A stretch of 64,000 nt of DNA, from the NCBI GenBank assembly GCA_037903355.1, contig JBAJFE010000014.1, positions 5,952,001-6,016,000 on the forward strand, in the 5' to 3' direction. The stretch comes from Trichuris trichiura (Eukaryota > Nematoda > Enoplea > Trichinellida > Trichuridae). Below, in pieces: positions 1 to 12,045 of this stretch. Under the pieces are notes generated by a model. The model made no database searches, was not told where the DNA came from, and saw only the letters and a program-made list of their open reading frames with translations. Position 1 is the stretch's first letter; each line of letters starts with the position of its first letter. The position numbers and the translations under genes were made by a program.

Positions 1-299
1 ATTCCCAATAGCTACATGATTTTTTTACAAAAGTTTTCACATTAAAAACTTGTACCTCTCCAATAAATGATGAAGAACAATACGGGTAAGCTAATAAACC
101 AGTTGGCTACATCCTGTTGCCGTCAAATATGAATATACTGGTTTATTAGTATCAGCTTTTGCCTACTTTCAACGTATGTCAAAAAGCATTTAAAAACCAC
201 CGTTTCTATAAAACAGTCTCAATAATTTTCTCCTTGATATTACTCACTGAACATCTGACAGCCGCCTTTACTTCCTGATTATATCGTTAACTTGCAATC
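1..299 (+). promoter_or_regulatory. Upstream region of the SLC22 gene, weak TATA candidate
   Basis: No coding sequence is seen. A TATAAAA string at 207-213 lies 87 bp before the ATG at 300. It could be a core promoter, but the region is AT-rich and such a string is expected by chance. The transcription start is not visible. Confidence 0.25.
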
Positions 300-3200
300 A
301 TGAGTGAGCAGAAGGTTAGCAACATTTCGATCAGTGAACCTGTACTGGATTCGCTAGACGTTACGAAAATTGAACTTGAGGAACTGTACCACTGCGGTGT
401 CTATCAAGTGATGGTTTTCATCGCTTTTACTGCAGCTTGTTTTGCCTTCGCCAGTAACCTAATATTCATGACTTATTGTGCTTGGGAACCCCCATGGGAG
501 TGTTACACTGGCGAAGAAGTTGTTGAGTACTCAAATTCTACGGCAGACAAGTGCTCTGCCTTTGAGAACAACAAATGCGTGAATATCACCTGGTCAAACG
601 TTTTATTTACTTCTACGGTATTTGAGGTAGGCTTATTTGGCTTGATGGGCGCAGATTCACTGGTGATTTCTTAAAGTAATGAACAATCAGTTTTCAGTGG
701 AAGCTCTTATGCAATGAAAGGAAGAAAATGCATCTATCCATAACCATACAAATGGCTGGCCACCTTTCTGGTGTTCTAATGATTACTCAAATGTCGGATT
801 TTTACGGTCGCAAAGTGGTTTGATAATGCATTGAACTTATCAGTTCACTGTCATGTGCAAGAGTTTTATTTTTAGGCTTTGCTAACTATCACTGCTGGAC
901 ATGCAATCGCTGGTATTGGGACAAGCTTTTGCAATAAGTGGGAAGTTTTTACAGCGTGCCGTTTTGTGGCAGGATTTTTTGCTATTGGGCTTGTTTCTAC
1001 TTCTTCGGTTTACTTGCTAGAGACAGTCAGTCGGAAAAAGCGGATGATGCTGATGGCACTTGGTGCGTTTTTATTGTTTCTTTGCCATTTCTGTGGCTGT
1101 CAGCTCGTCTGTCTGCTTAGAACTTACAAACATGTGAGCTTTTAGGTATTGGAGGAGTTTATTTTTTACATCTGCTACCCGTGCCTGAGCTTAACTTGAA
1201 TTATGTTCTTTTTTTTCTTTCACCAGATATTTTTAAAGTGGTTAAAGGGTGTTTCAGGCGCTCATATACGCTCATTAATACATCTTCTTAGTTGGCGCTA
1301 GCATCGGGTAGAAAGAAAAACGCTGTGGCAAATTACGGACCTACCTGACAATTCATTCGCTGAGACAGCGCGTCCTGTGAAACTAGCCCGTGACAAGTAA
1401 TCTGCTTAGATAATTTGTCCACTCTAATTTATGGCTGACATTTTTTCTAAATGATTTTCCTCTTCAAGTTCCATTTTTTGAAAAAAGTTAAAAATCATCG
1501 TAAGCCCGAACCGATTTTTCGTAAGCTCAAGGTCACCACCTCGTGTTCTGACGGATCCACGTTCCGTAACTTGATTAGCTAACGCTGTCCTGTGACCACT
1601 AATAGAACTGGCAGAAAAACGTTGAACAAGTTAAACGTCATTTGCGCAACTTCTGCATCGCCATGCACTGAAGCTGGTCCATGGCTGAGCATTAACACTG
1701 CTAGAGCCTTTTGGCCCAGTGGCCGGGGCACATTATTACCGCTATCCGTTTAACTCTTTTAAAGTTACTGTTTTGTTGTTAAGACGGAAGAAATTTCATA
1801 TTTAAAGATGACCTCTACCGCCTCGCCCTGTCACTAGAACTGAGACTGAAGCAACACTTTTTAATTGAGCAAGGTTATAGAGCATCTAGAACCACTTGCG
1901 TTCTGTCGTCAGTGTCAATCAATAAATTCTGAAAAACAAACTCCTAAATAGTCGAAATTCCTGAAGTCGTAATTTAAATAGCAATATTTATGGTTCTCTT
2001 CAGTCATCCATGGTTTGCGCAAGCGATATCACCTCTCCTAGCCTCAACAGGCGCCTCATTAGCATTTATAACCCCCACGGAAATCGCTGTTCTATCGTTT
2101 CTTGCAGATTTTTCCAGCCCGTTTGCACTATCTTTCCTTGAAAAACGTGGCCTTAAGTCACAGCTCACCATGACGTCTTTTGGAAAGATTCTACCTGAAT
2201 TCAGTGCTGTGCTAAAGTAAATCTCTTTAGAAACGTGAGGCACCATCTGTAGCTGGTAATTAGATGATGCACCTGACATGAGCGAAGAACGCTGTTAGTG
2301 ATACATACTACTGGTAACATTGCTGAAAGTGCCCTTCTGGTCTCACTGGATCAGTGCACAAGCAATGTTAATGAGGAAGACGTTGATTTTGCCTGCGTGC
2401 ACAGAATCGTCCAACACAATTACATTGCCTCTGTCGACCGCCCCGACATGCCTGAGGTTTGTAGCGCTGACAGCAAGGAATGCCAGTCCTATGAAACTTC
2501 AGTATGTAATTGCTGTCCTTGACAATGGCGAACTTAGTTTTCGCAGTTATGGTCAGCTATGGCGGACCTGTCAGCTTTCCGAAAAGTCCACCTCTGACAG
2601 CTGCATATAACTATTGGAAAAGCCATAGTTTCGATTATGGCGGCCTTGGTTTCCAAATTAGCATCTCCGCTAAGTAATATTTTTTCCAGTACTATAGTCG
2701 CTTCCTTTCTCAAGATCAGTCGGCTTTTAATCTCATGGCTGCAGTCATTCGCTGCATTGATCTTTGAGCCGAAGTATAAAAATTTTATTACTGCTTCCAG
2801 TTCTTCTGTTTCTGTTTCCGGGAGATAATCTGGCCAATTACCAAGACCTTAATCTTTTCCATGTCTAGCATTAGTTCACCTTTCACATTTTCTTCCTTAA
2901 CCTTCATGAATAGGCCTCTCCGCCCTTTATTTTCAGCAGTTGAAGTAACGTCTTTTAAGTACCTTTTTACTGTTGATTGTTCTTCAAGCGATTTTGATTC
3001 CAAATTCTGTTTCCGTAAGTCTTTCATTTCAACATATAAATTAAACAAATAGCGCTATAGTGGACAACCCTGTCGCACTCTTTTTCAAATCTCAAACGAG
3101 TCGGACATTCCTTGTTCAGTTCTGACCATCATTTCTTTGTTTGCATGCACGCTTTTTCAGAGAGAGGCAAGGTAATCTCGAACTCCTATCTGCTGATAAA

Positions 3201-6200
3201 TAGTATACCAAACTCAGATTTTTTTGTATGCAATTAAACGTGAACTGTGCGACGCAATGAATTCACGACCATAACCATTATCTCGTTTTCTGACTTTCTA
3301 AGTTACTCCTGGAAGGTAGCCGCCTTTGCCTAATCGCGAGAACATCTAAAGTTTTGAAAAAGACAACACCAGCTTGAATGCATTTGTGGGAAATTTACTT
3401 CAGAAACAACTTCTTTCGTTGATAGTATATGTCAATAACTGTTAGTTTTAATAAGACGAGAAAAGAAGTATAATTTATGTGACATGCTGCTTCACAAGTA
3501 TGACGAAAACAAGTTTCTAACATTTATGAAGACGAAATTAGCAACGCGTCTCTTTCAGTGTCATTGTTTCAGGAGGTGTGAATACAGGATTTCTGCTTAC
3601 CGCTGGTGCTGCACCTCTCCTTGGCAACTGGAGGTCACTATCCCTGTGTAGTGGTTGCGCAGGAGCAGTATCGCTTGCCATTCTTGTGTAATTTTGAGGC
3701 TTTTCTGTGCCTGGCGCTCCTAGTTAACTTTTCAAAAATTATAGCTTATTGAACGAAACACCAAGGTGGCTGATCCAACGTGGAAAAACTTCTGAAGCCA
3801 GAAGAGTCTATCTACGGATCTTGCGCATAAACTGCAAAAGTGAAAAACAGTTAAGTAAAACACAGTGGGACAGTTTGGTAGAGCATCACAAGGCTGGGGC
3901 AACGAAAAGAAGACCTTTCTGGCATCTGTTCAGCGACAGAGAAATTTCACTCAAAACCGTAGTGGTTTGTCAGTCTATGTAAGCCTGGAAAGATATGAAG
4001 CTTTATACCGTTGCGCATAACAATAGGCTTTCCATGGTTTTAACAAGCGCGGTTTTACTTTATTCCGCGAATGACCTCACTGGCAACCTGTACGAAAACT
4101 TTGCAATACTTTCCTCTCTCAGGTGGGTATGTGGGACATTAGGAATGCTTGCTGACCATTTCATACCGTGAGTATATTTCATATACCTACTAACTAATAC
4201 TATTTTTATAGTTTATTTCAGGTCTTTGGGAAGAAAACTGTTGATTGGCATTTTGCTAGTAATAGTTTCCTGCTGCTGTTTAGGTCTGACCATTACTGAA
4301 TGGCTTGGTAAGTCTCTTTCCGTCAAAACAGCATGAACAGTTTTGAAATGCAAAGCTAACTGCATACCTAACTTTAAAAAAGTGGGTGGTTAGTGCTGCT
4401 AATATTTAGGTAGTTCTCGTACAACGTAATAATCACCTGAAAATCCCGGAAAATTTCGCGTTATACGAAATCACGTTATAGTAGACACAAACTATAGGAA
4501 AATTACGATTTAGTTCAAAGCGTCAAAAAGATTGTGTACTTGTAAACAACTACGGGGAAATATCTTAAATAAGCTGCGTTAAAAAAGGAATTATTCTGTA
4601 TCTGAGCTATTTATTCATCCGTTAGGCGCGCGAAGGTATGGATCTTTTTCCACAGGATCTGAATAACGTGTTTTTCCTTTTTATGGCGATCATATATTAA
4701 AGCGGTAACTTTTATGATAGAACTCCTTACAGTGGATAGAATTCAAAGTAGCTTTCAGGAGCGACAGGCATACACCTTTAGCTTATGGGAAGAGGTCCTC
4801 TCAGTTTGAAAATAAACGACCTCGTAACTAAAAAATGGAGATCCGTTGGACTCACTTTTTTTATCTCACTATTCTTCGTTGCGGGAGAATTGAATTAGAC
4901 GAACAAGGTAGCGCTTCGTCACTCTGACAATGTTGCTTCATTGTAGTAAAGTAGAATTCGAGCTTCTTTTGCTTTGCACATGCTCTCTTCTTTCGTACGG
5001 CAGTTGCTTATATGGCTATAAGCTAGCTCGTATACGTCTCCTGGCTATCCTGCTGTTTTCTGCATTACAGTCATTGTCTTGAAGTCATTGCAACCGCTGT
5101 TCAATTGTTTTTCAAGCATTTGATTGCTCACTTGTGGTTAGCTGTTGCGAAGGACCTTGCTAATTTTCATTATCATCTGCTTCTCCTGTAATAGAAAGTT
5201 CCTGCAGCTCCTCAGTGGTCAGCTCATACGATTGACAATCCAAAATGCGCTCAACATTCTGATATTTGATTTTTTCAAAGCCTTGCCTGTTTTCCAACTG
5301 AACGGAGCTTTCAGTAATTTCGCACAGTCTAATGTAAGGTTCAAAGTCTTTAAAATCACGGATCAGATCTGGGATAAGTTTCTGCCAAACACGATGCAAG
5401 CATAGTTGGGATACGTCATTCTGAACTTCTACGACGTTATTAAAGGCTACTCATCAGGCTATAGCTCTTGCTAAATTCTATTATAGTTTCACAATTTTCT
5501 TCGTCGGTCGCGTCATTCAGCATTTTGAACGTTCACGTTAAGTCGTAAGCTTTGAATGTTCCAATAACGCCTTGGTCAAGCAGTTGTAACAAAGAAGTTA
5601 CCCGTGCAGGCAAGAAAACAAAGTTGGCATCTGCGTAGCCGAGATATCATCGGTGGGTGGTTTGGCGCGCTATTCGTGATTACCAGAACTTTAAAGGACA
5701 AGTTTTTTTCGTTCAGTTATTTCTTAATGTCATTCACATAAGCATTAGAGAAAATTTCAAGGCAAACTTGGGTGGTCATCCATCCTCCTTTGCTTTACCT
5801 GTAGTAAACGCCCAAACTGCTTTTAAAAATGTCCGTAAGGCTTGCAGATCGGCGTGACGATGAATCACCAACAGTTTCAGCGGGTCTAGTCCGAGTTCGG
5901 CCCTCCGTCGGCTGAGGCGATAATTTCAAAAGAAATCAGATGCGGATTAAGGAGCAATAAGTTTGCTGGCCATCTTCTCCTGCCCTAGCCTAAGCCTAAG
6001 CCTAAACATAAGGTTTATGGGTCAGTAACCTCTGGCATTCACTAATCACGCTGCGCTAATCACACTTCAGTACGCAATATCGTCGCGCATTGCCGTTTGA
6101 AGTTATCGCCTCAGCCGACGGAGGGCCGAATTCAGACTAGATCCGTTTCAGCTTAAAATCTCCACTAGCGTTGGCACTGAGCATTACAGTTATGCGATCT

Positions 6201-9200
6201 TTCACAGCGCAGATTCCTGTGGCATCCCTAAGCGCTCTGGAAATATAGCCCCTTTTTGGCATACGCTTTAGATAAAGATTTGTCTTGTCGAAGTTCAGAA
6301 CCTGATCGAGGCAGTAATCCTTTTCTTTGACCAAGTTTTGTACTTCTAAAAGAAATGTTTGCGCGGCATCAGCATTTGCGCTTCGTACATCGCTGAAGAG
6401 ACGAACATTATGAAAATTCTATCGATTCTTAAAGCGGCAAAACCATGCACTACTAGCATTACATGGAAAAATTTTTGCAGGATTAGCAGATTATTTCTTA
6501 AGATCTTTGTGGATGGTAACTGTTTCTTGTCTGATAGTGAAAAGCGTTGTCCCTGTTTTTTTTCGTTGTTTGAGTTTCGATTCAAATGCAGAGTAGTTTT
6601 TCCATTTCTTCCAATATAGCAGGCCTTGTTCATATCGACATCGCAATACTTGAACGGGTGCCGCTTACAAAAGTCTGTTTAATTTTTTCTGTGTTGCTCC
6701 TAATGGTCTGTAAGGTTGATTTTTTTATGCAGATAGCTCTGACGATATCACGCATCTTCTCAGGTCGTGGAATCAGACAAAATACATACGAATTCAGCTC
6801 TCAACCAGAGAGCGTGAATGCTTTTCAAGTTCTGTGCCTGCGCACTACAACTCACTGGAAAACCTCTACAATGTCTGCACGTCAGGAAAATTGAAAATCG
6901 AAACGTCGTCTGTGCAGATGTTCCTGTCGGCAGGAATTAATCCACCGAACATGAATACCGATGAGAAGCACAATAATTTGTGCAGGAAAACGGTGGCGCT
7001 CGTTTAGTGTCCGCCAGTCTGTTCTAACTGAGCTTCATCCAGCGGCGACAGATTAACCCGTATATCCATTACCAATTATAATTAAACGCCCATTAGGATG
7101 TGAGATATTTAAAAAAACAAAAAATTGCTCATGGTGCACTTCTATTCAATAAACCGAAGTGAAATTTTTTCTTCTTTCTATCATCATTCACCTCTTTTCC
7201 TAGTTCAACATAAATATCCCGCTCTAGTTATGTTTTCTCTCAGTTCAGTTCTCTCAGTCCATTTCCATCAGTCCCTTTTTGACTTCTACATTACGTACAG
7301 CTAGCTCTCGTCTAACGCGAGGGTTGTTTTGCTGGAAAATCCTGGGGAATAGGCGCCACGTAAAGTACAGGAAGTTCAGTGCGATTGTTTACTTATAAAC
7401 AATAACAGAGAAAAACCGTATTTAAACTGCGTTCAAAAAGTGGCCATGATGTAACTAAGTTATTTATTCGACCATTAGACACGCGAAGGTAGAGGTCTCA
7501 CACACAGGGTGTTCTTTCCTTTTATTGCCGACGATATATTAACAGGATAACTTTTATGACAGAACCCTTTACAGCGGTTATCCGCTATCAGCAATCAAAG
7601 TGACTTTCAGGAGCGACATGCTTGCGTTTTTACTCTGCGGAAAATGGTCCTCTCAGTTCTAAAATACAGGGATATTTAAAACTTTTTAGCCTCAACAACT
7701 TCCAGCGCGTTTAGCAAAATTAGCTTTTACTATAGTAAAATATGGCTTCCGTTACGCTCAATGCACTTCTCTCATCGATGCCTCAGGGTTTTTAAGCTGT
7801 TCAAGAAGATTTCCTTGGCCAGTTCAAGTAGCTCTGAACGATCGACTCCAGGACGTTTGACTGCTGGAAAAGGTTCCTGAGACTTTCAAACAGGAAACAG
7901 TCGTTGGGTGCCAGATCTGGGCTGTAGGCCTGGTGACCAGATAGTTCATATCCGCGTTCTTGTATGGTAACTAATGCTGCTCTTCATTTGTGAACTGGTG
8001 CATTGCCACGGAGAAGCAGAATTCCGCAGCACAGTTTTCCCTGGCGCTTTTTCTTGATTGCTTCTTGAACCTTGAAAAGCAACTCAGTGTAGTAGTGTTC
8101 TCTTTGGAAAAGCTAATTGAAAGTCTGAACACGAATAGTCAGAAGGACTCCCTCCACATCCCTAAAACCTCGTGCTAGAAGCTTCTCTGTACGGGTTTCC
8201 ATACGGGACCTGACAGGTTGGGGAGACTCCTTAGCTTCGAAGTTCTGCTTTCTTTATAGGATTCAGGGTCATGGTGATGAATCCACGACTCCTCATTAGT
8301 TACAGCGCGTGGCAGAAAGTTTTCCTCCGGCTATTGGAAGAACCATAAAACCCTTTTTCGCGTATTCACCATGAAATTCCTTGTCAAACAGAGAAAACGT
8401 TTTGGGCACCCAACGTACCCATAGTTAAACCAGTCCATGACGCATTCCAGTGTTAAAGCGTCACCTACGATGTGAAAAAGGGTGGCATTACTCAGAAATC
8501 ACTAAAGCGCTTCTACGAGAGGTTAAAGGAACCTGAACCTTTGTTTCCTGCTGGTAATACGCTGCATGTGCACCTATTCTTTAGGTAAACTATCATGTCT
8601 GCCTACTTAAAGTCAGTTTCCGTAAATCAGCTGTTTTGATTTGCGGGCTGTACATGCATTCGTTTGGCAGTAAAGAACAGTTAGCAGCAGGTTCAGTGCC
8701 ACAGAAAGGGACTCCGAAATGGCGGCCTGCACACTACGGGTGCTGTGATTAAAAATTATTCCTTTAACTAGGAATAGAAATCTTTTGACTTTTAAAAGCG
8801 TTTAATGGTGGCTATTTTATGCTTTGTGAGCTGGTGACGGAACGCGAAGATTCCGAAAGCTCCACTGTTTTTGTACGTTGTTTTGGGTTGTTCTCTTTGC
8901 GTTAATAAACGTTTTTCAATGATCAACCTGCTTAGGGAACTGTCTTTAGTGTCCAGAGACTTTCTGGACGTTAACGGAGCTCAAGCCATTGTGACTTCAA
9001 AAATAAAAGCTTTTTCTCACGTACAGCATGCTACGGGACTTTACATGTAAGCTGGTTCGCTAGTGGGAAAGAGGCAAGTGCTAGAAACCCATCAGCGGTA
9101 CGGTTATGTTAGCTTTGTTCGACTTTAACGAAATTTTCGGCTTACAAAGAAACTCACGGAGCGTTCGAACTGCGTTCGTATCTGGAGTATACCATTAGCA

Positions 9201-10779
9201 ATTTAGCTGTTTGCAAGATAGATTAATGCAGTTAAGGTGCCATTGTTTTCTCCGTTTTCTTTCTGGTGACTTCTTAAGCGATTCTCAGAAAAGCTGATTC
9301 ATCCGTTCGAGTTGCATTATTCTATTCACAATGGCAATCAAATCTACCGTCTATATCAGGGGTGGGGAACGTCCGGCCCGCGAGACCATTTTCCGCCCAC
9401 GCGCAAGGGTAACCGCACATGGATATGAGATTCAGTGAAATGTGATTGTGGGAGGTTATTTTTCATAATGCGAAAAACGTATTGTATGTGAGTCCTAGTA
9501 AAAAGATAAATCTTGCGTAACAAGCAGGGAGCATCAGGCTGGCTCTGAAGACTGCGTTGCTGACAGCTCTCCGTCGAGAAACCGACATTGTTAGTCCTCG
9601 GTGACAAGCAGTAGGTGCCACTATAGTGTGTGTGCGCGCGTAAGTAGCGTGGACCATTGCTTTGTTCGAGATAAAGACTGTCCAGCTTGCTAGAGCACTT
9701 CTGCTTTTTTTGCGCCCAGTAGTCACTGGCATTGTTCTCGCCTTCTCTTGCTATCGTTCTCAACGGTTTGCGCCGGCCGCCTGTCCTCTACGTTTTCGAA
9801 GAACAAAAAGGTTATTTCATTCTCTGTAGTTGTGCTTATGTTCTTAACAACTGGGTTGCAGAATTGTCTCATAATTCAGCCTTTTATCTCGGAGCTTTCT
9901 CACCAGGGAAAAGCAGTTCCAAGCATCCCATTAGGGGGGACTTAATAAACATACGAGCAAATAAAGCAGGCTGTTTTCCGTTTAAGTATGTTATACGGCG
10001 CGCGAACGCTCTTATAAGCGTCTAAACGGCCCGCGGCACCAAAAAAATTCCCCACCCCTGGTCTATATTCTCACAAGACTTTAATTTTAGCATGTGGGAA
10101 ACGTTAAATAAACTAACCATGAGAAGTTTTCGCTATTGTTGTTGTTCAATTTCAGCCTTTTCTTTTGCTGTTGTTTGGCCTATCAGACCAAAATTTTGAA
10201 GTTTTCTGATGCATTATGTTTCCAGTCAGTGTAAAAGCAAGGAAGCAACATCGTAATCAACTGTTAGCTAATTGAAATAGTCGTAGACGACACGTTCAGT
10301 ACTTCCCGTTTTTGCAGAGTATAATGTCCCTCATTTAAAAAATATTCTGGTATTTATTGGAGCAGGAGCATTTTCGCCAGTTTGGATCACACTTCTTCTT
10401 GCAGTGATGGAACTTTATCCGACATCGATGAGGTACTCTTTAACCGCGAAGTCTGCTATTATGATTTATAAACTTGTCAGGAGTATCGCCACTGGAGTTT
10501 CAGGGATCTTTGGTGAAGTAGGATCGGTCATCATGCCTCAACTATTGCTACTGGTCTGCTTCAAATTTTATTTTATCTTGAAGGGTATATTTTTTGTTTC
10601 AGGGAACACTATGGAAACCTGGCAAATGGTTAGTGCTCACTATTGTGTGTTCTTGTTTCTTTGCTTCGTTTACGGCTTTCATACCTGAAACAAAGGGAAA
10701 GCCTCTAATGGATGACTATGTCAAAAAACAAAAGGCTCAAAAATCAGTCGTCGCAAGAACATCTAGTCAATCGCAGTAG
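300..10779 (+). CDS. SLC22-family organic cation transporter (MFS), nine exons
   Basis: Predicted plasma-membrane transporter of organic cations or related solutes; the substrate cannot be read from sequence. Exons 300-626, 698-817, 876-1062, 3573-3687, 3745-3978, 4027-4167, 4222-4307, 10318-10553 and 10603-10779 join in frame to 540 residues, the usual family length. Visible family marks are a first membrane segment, a Cys-rich extracellular loop with NST and NIT glycosylation sites, the loop motif SDFYGRK, the E-x(6)-KR stretch before TM5, ETPRWLIQRGK after TM6, SLGRK before TM8, the MELYPTSMR motif and a C-terminal PETKGKPL. Introns are 48-71 bp except 1063-3572 and 4308-10317, which are filled with transposons. 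Every joint preserves phase and there is no internal stop, so the gene looks functional. The donor GTCTGC at 10554 is weak. Exon limits are inferred by eye. Confidence 0.9.
2520..3115 (-). pseudogene. LINE reverse transcriptase relic, RTE/BovB-like
   Basis: Several minus-strand frames read, in order, RQGCPL and YLFNLYVE (RT motif B region), a stretch like GIKIA, LFMKVKEEN, then FLYFGSKINAANDCSHEIKSRL, KAAIIETMAFPI and a tryptophan-containing tail. This order and wording are typical of the C-terminal half of non-LTR retrotransposon RT, closest in my memory to RTE/BovB-type elements. The frame changes several times and there are stops, so it is a fossil. It lies inside intron 3 of the SLC22 gene, antisense to it. 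The clade assignment is uncertain. Confidence 0.55.
4420..4830 (+). repeat. Tigger-like terminal region, copy 1 of a direct repeat
   Basis: Similar in the same orientation to 7310-7690: shared strings include TTATTTATTC, GCGCGAAGGTA-like, TAACTTTTATGA, GACTTTCAGGAGCGACA-like and GGTCCTCTCAGTT. The outer end (GTTCTCGTACAACG, then GCGTTATACGAAATCACG) resembles the ends of Tigger elements. It flanks the Tigger transposase relic on the left, inside SLC22 intron 7. Confidence 0.6.
5140..6670 (-). pseudogene. Tigger (pogo/CENP-B type) DDE transposase relic
   Basis: Minus-strand pieces follow the Tigger transposase order: the CENP-B-type helix-turn-helix region about 6345-6660, the first DDE aspartate region NFDKTNLYLKRMPKRGYIS then KDRITVMLSANASGDFKL at about 6153-6334, the second half (HRHADLQALRTFLKAVW..., WMTTQ, SFKVLVITNSAPNHP) at about 5490-5873, and the C-terminal ELTTEELQEL with an acidic tail at about 5160-5399. 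The reading frame is cut by an inserted 263-bp element at 5882-6144 and by several stops. No function is expected. It sits antisense in the 6-kb intron of the SLC22 gene. Confidence 0.8.
5882..6144. mobile_element. 263-bp inverted-repeat element (hAT-like MITE) inside Tigger
   Basis: The ends are near-perfect inverted repeats of about 48 bp beginning GGGTCTAGTCCGAGTTCGGC on the left and its complement on the right. The element is bounded by an 8-bp duplication GTTTCAGC at 5874-5881 and 6145-6152, which suits hAT-type insertion. The Tigger coding frame reads through correctly if the insert and one duplication are ignored, so the element arrived after the Tigger copy. It has no ORF. It contains three exact GCCTAA units at 5988-6005. 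Confidence 0.85.
7310..7690 (+). repeat. Tigger-like terminal region, copy 2 of a direct repeat
   Basis: Second copy of the region at 4420-4830, in the same orientation, starting near CTCTCGTCTAACGCGAGG. A simple DNA transposon would show the ends inverted, so this is probably the left end of another Tigger copy whose middle is lost. Confidence 0.55.
7745..8490 (-). pseudogene. mariner-family transposase relic
   Basis: On the minus strand the decayed reading shows HIVGDALTLE (second helix-turn-helix), ESWIHHHDPES, GKLCCGILLLRGNAPVHK-like (second catalytic Asp region) and YSPDLAPNDCFLF, which is the hallmark YSPDLAPSD block of mariner transposases. Stops and frame shifts are present (for example one right after NAPVHK). 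It lies in SLC22 intron 7, antisense to the host gene. Terminal repeats were not recognised. Confidence 0.8.
8491..9356. other. Intronic DNA without recognised content
   Basis: Part of SLC22 intron 7 between the mariner relic and the hAT element. I see no coding pattern and no repeat that matches elsewhere in the window. The last eight bases (9349-9356) are the left target duplication of the hAT element. Confidence 0.4.
9357..10060. mobile_element. 704-bp non-autonomous hAT element
   Basis: The left end reads CAGGGGTGGGGAACGTCCGG and the right end is the complement-type AAATTCCCCACCCCTG; this short terminal inverted repeat starting CAGGGGT is typical of Charlie-like hAT elements. An exact 8-bp duplication GTCTATAT flanks it (9349-9356 and 10061-10068). 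The inside has only short, unrecognised ORFs, so it is non-autonomous. It is inserted in the last large intron of the SLC22 gene, 258 bp before exon 8. Confidence 0.9.
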
Positions 10780-10910
10780 TCTTTATAATCTAAGTTTCAG
10801 ATTATGACAACAGGAAAGTTGGTAAAGTAAGCTTCGGAGAAGGTGAGTGATTTACGTACTTGTACCAAGCTACAATTCTAAGTCTAAATGCAGTTCTGCT
10901 GTTTTAGAGA

Positions 10911-10916
10911 AATAAA
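10911..10916 (+). terminator. Candidate polyadenylation signal of the SLC22 gene
   Basis: AATAAA 132 bp after the TAG stop, on the coding strand. Position fits a short 3' UTR; not proven. Confidence 0.45.
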
Positions 10917-10919
10917 GTG

Positions 10920-12045
10920 TTATTCCACGTGAGCTACTGATGGTCATTCTAATTTGAAAGATGGCTAATAAATGGCACTACTTTATTCATGTGAAGCAAA
11001 TCTTATGAAAAGTAATACGTAAAAGTCGGACAATCGGACAATCCCTTTTATCATCAGGTCAATCTGTAGCTCACAGATTCTCCATCTTTTTTGCATCAGC
11101 ATTACCCCGGCGTTACAAGCGTCGTTTGGCCGCAAGCGTTCCGATGTCGGTTCCACAAGATCAGCTGGAGAGCTCAAAGGAGTGCTTTGGCGACGAGTAC
11201 CCTTTTTCAGAGTCCATTGGCTTTTCGATGCTGACTGACGTTAAACTAACCGCGGTCAAGCGCCTGCAGTTCAGTCCGTCTGCCTGCAGTCAAATGCCCT
11301 GAAACCTAACTGGTCTATCAGGTGCAGTAGCCCCCTTAAAACACCTTTCCTCTCCTTCAAATCGTTGGTATAGCCCATGCAGAAAGTCGTTGTGGCACTA
11401 GAGACAAGAATCACCAATTGAAAAACTAGGTCAACTTAATTCAATCACTGTGAAACATTCAATCCTGACTTTACATTTCGAATGACGAAGTCCTGAGAAA
11501 CTAAAATCCTGAAAACAGAAATCACTTAAAAATTTGCACAATGAAATTCGAAAATGAATTTGTTAATAAACGTAGCTTTCCATAGCAATACCAAAAAGTT
11601 CCATTCCTTGTAATTTCATACGGGCTCAGCCCGCTGAAGGGAAATTGTTTTATTTGGTCACGACTAACACACTAAAAACCTTCAGAGCATCCTGACTCCG
11701 TCATCCGCGAAACGAATAGTGCGAGCAATTAACTGTAGACGCCAAGCATTGAGGCAGGCGATTTTCCCACCCTGCCATGTTTGGCGTTAACTACTAATCG
11801 CTCACCTTTTCAGGTTTAGGTGATGACGAGAGAGGAATGTTCTGAAAAGCTCGAATACTCTAATCACGATTTCAGATTTTTTCAGTTATTCATCACCAAG
11901 CGTATGGTGATTGAGGTCGTAAACGACGAAATGCAGAGCATGCAAAATCAATGAAAAAACTTCGTAAAGCAAATATATAACGTGGCTCTCGTCTCGAAAT
12001 GTGCCCATCAGTTGTTGCAAACGGCCCTGATGGTTCAGCAAGGGC
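10920..12045. other. Intergenic DNA without recognised content
   Basis: Only short ORFs in shadow frames and no family resemblance seen. It separates the SLC22 gene from the foldback element. Confidence 0.35.
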
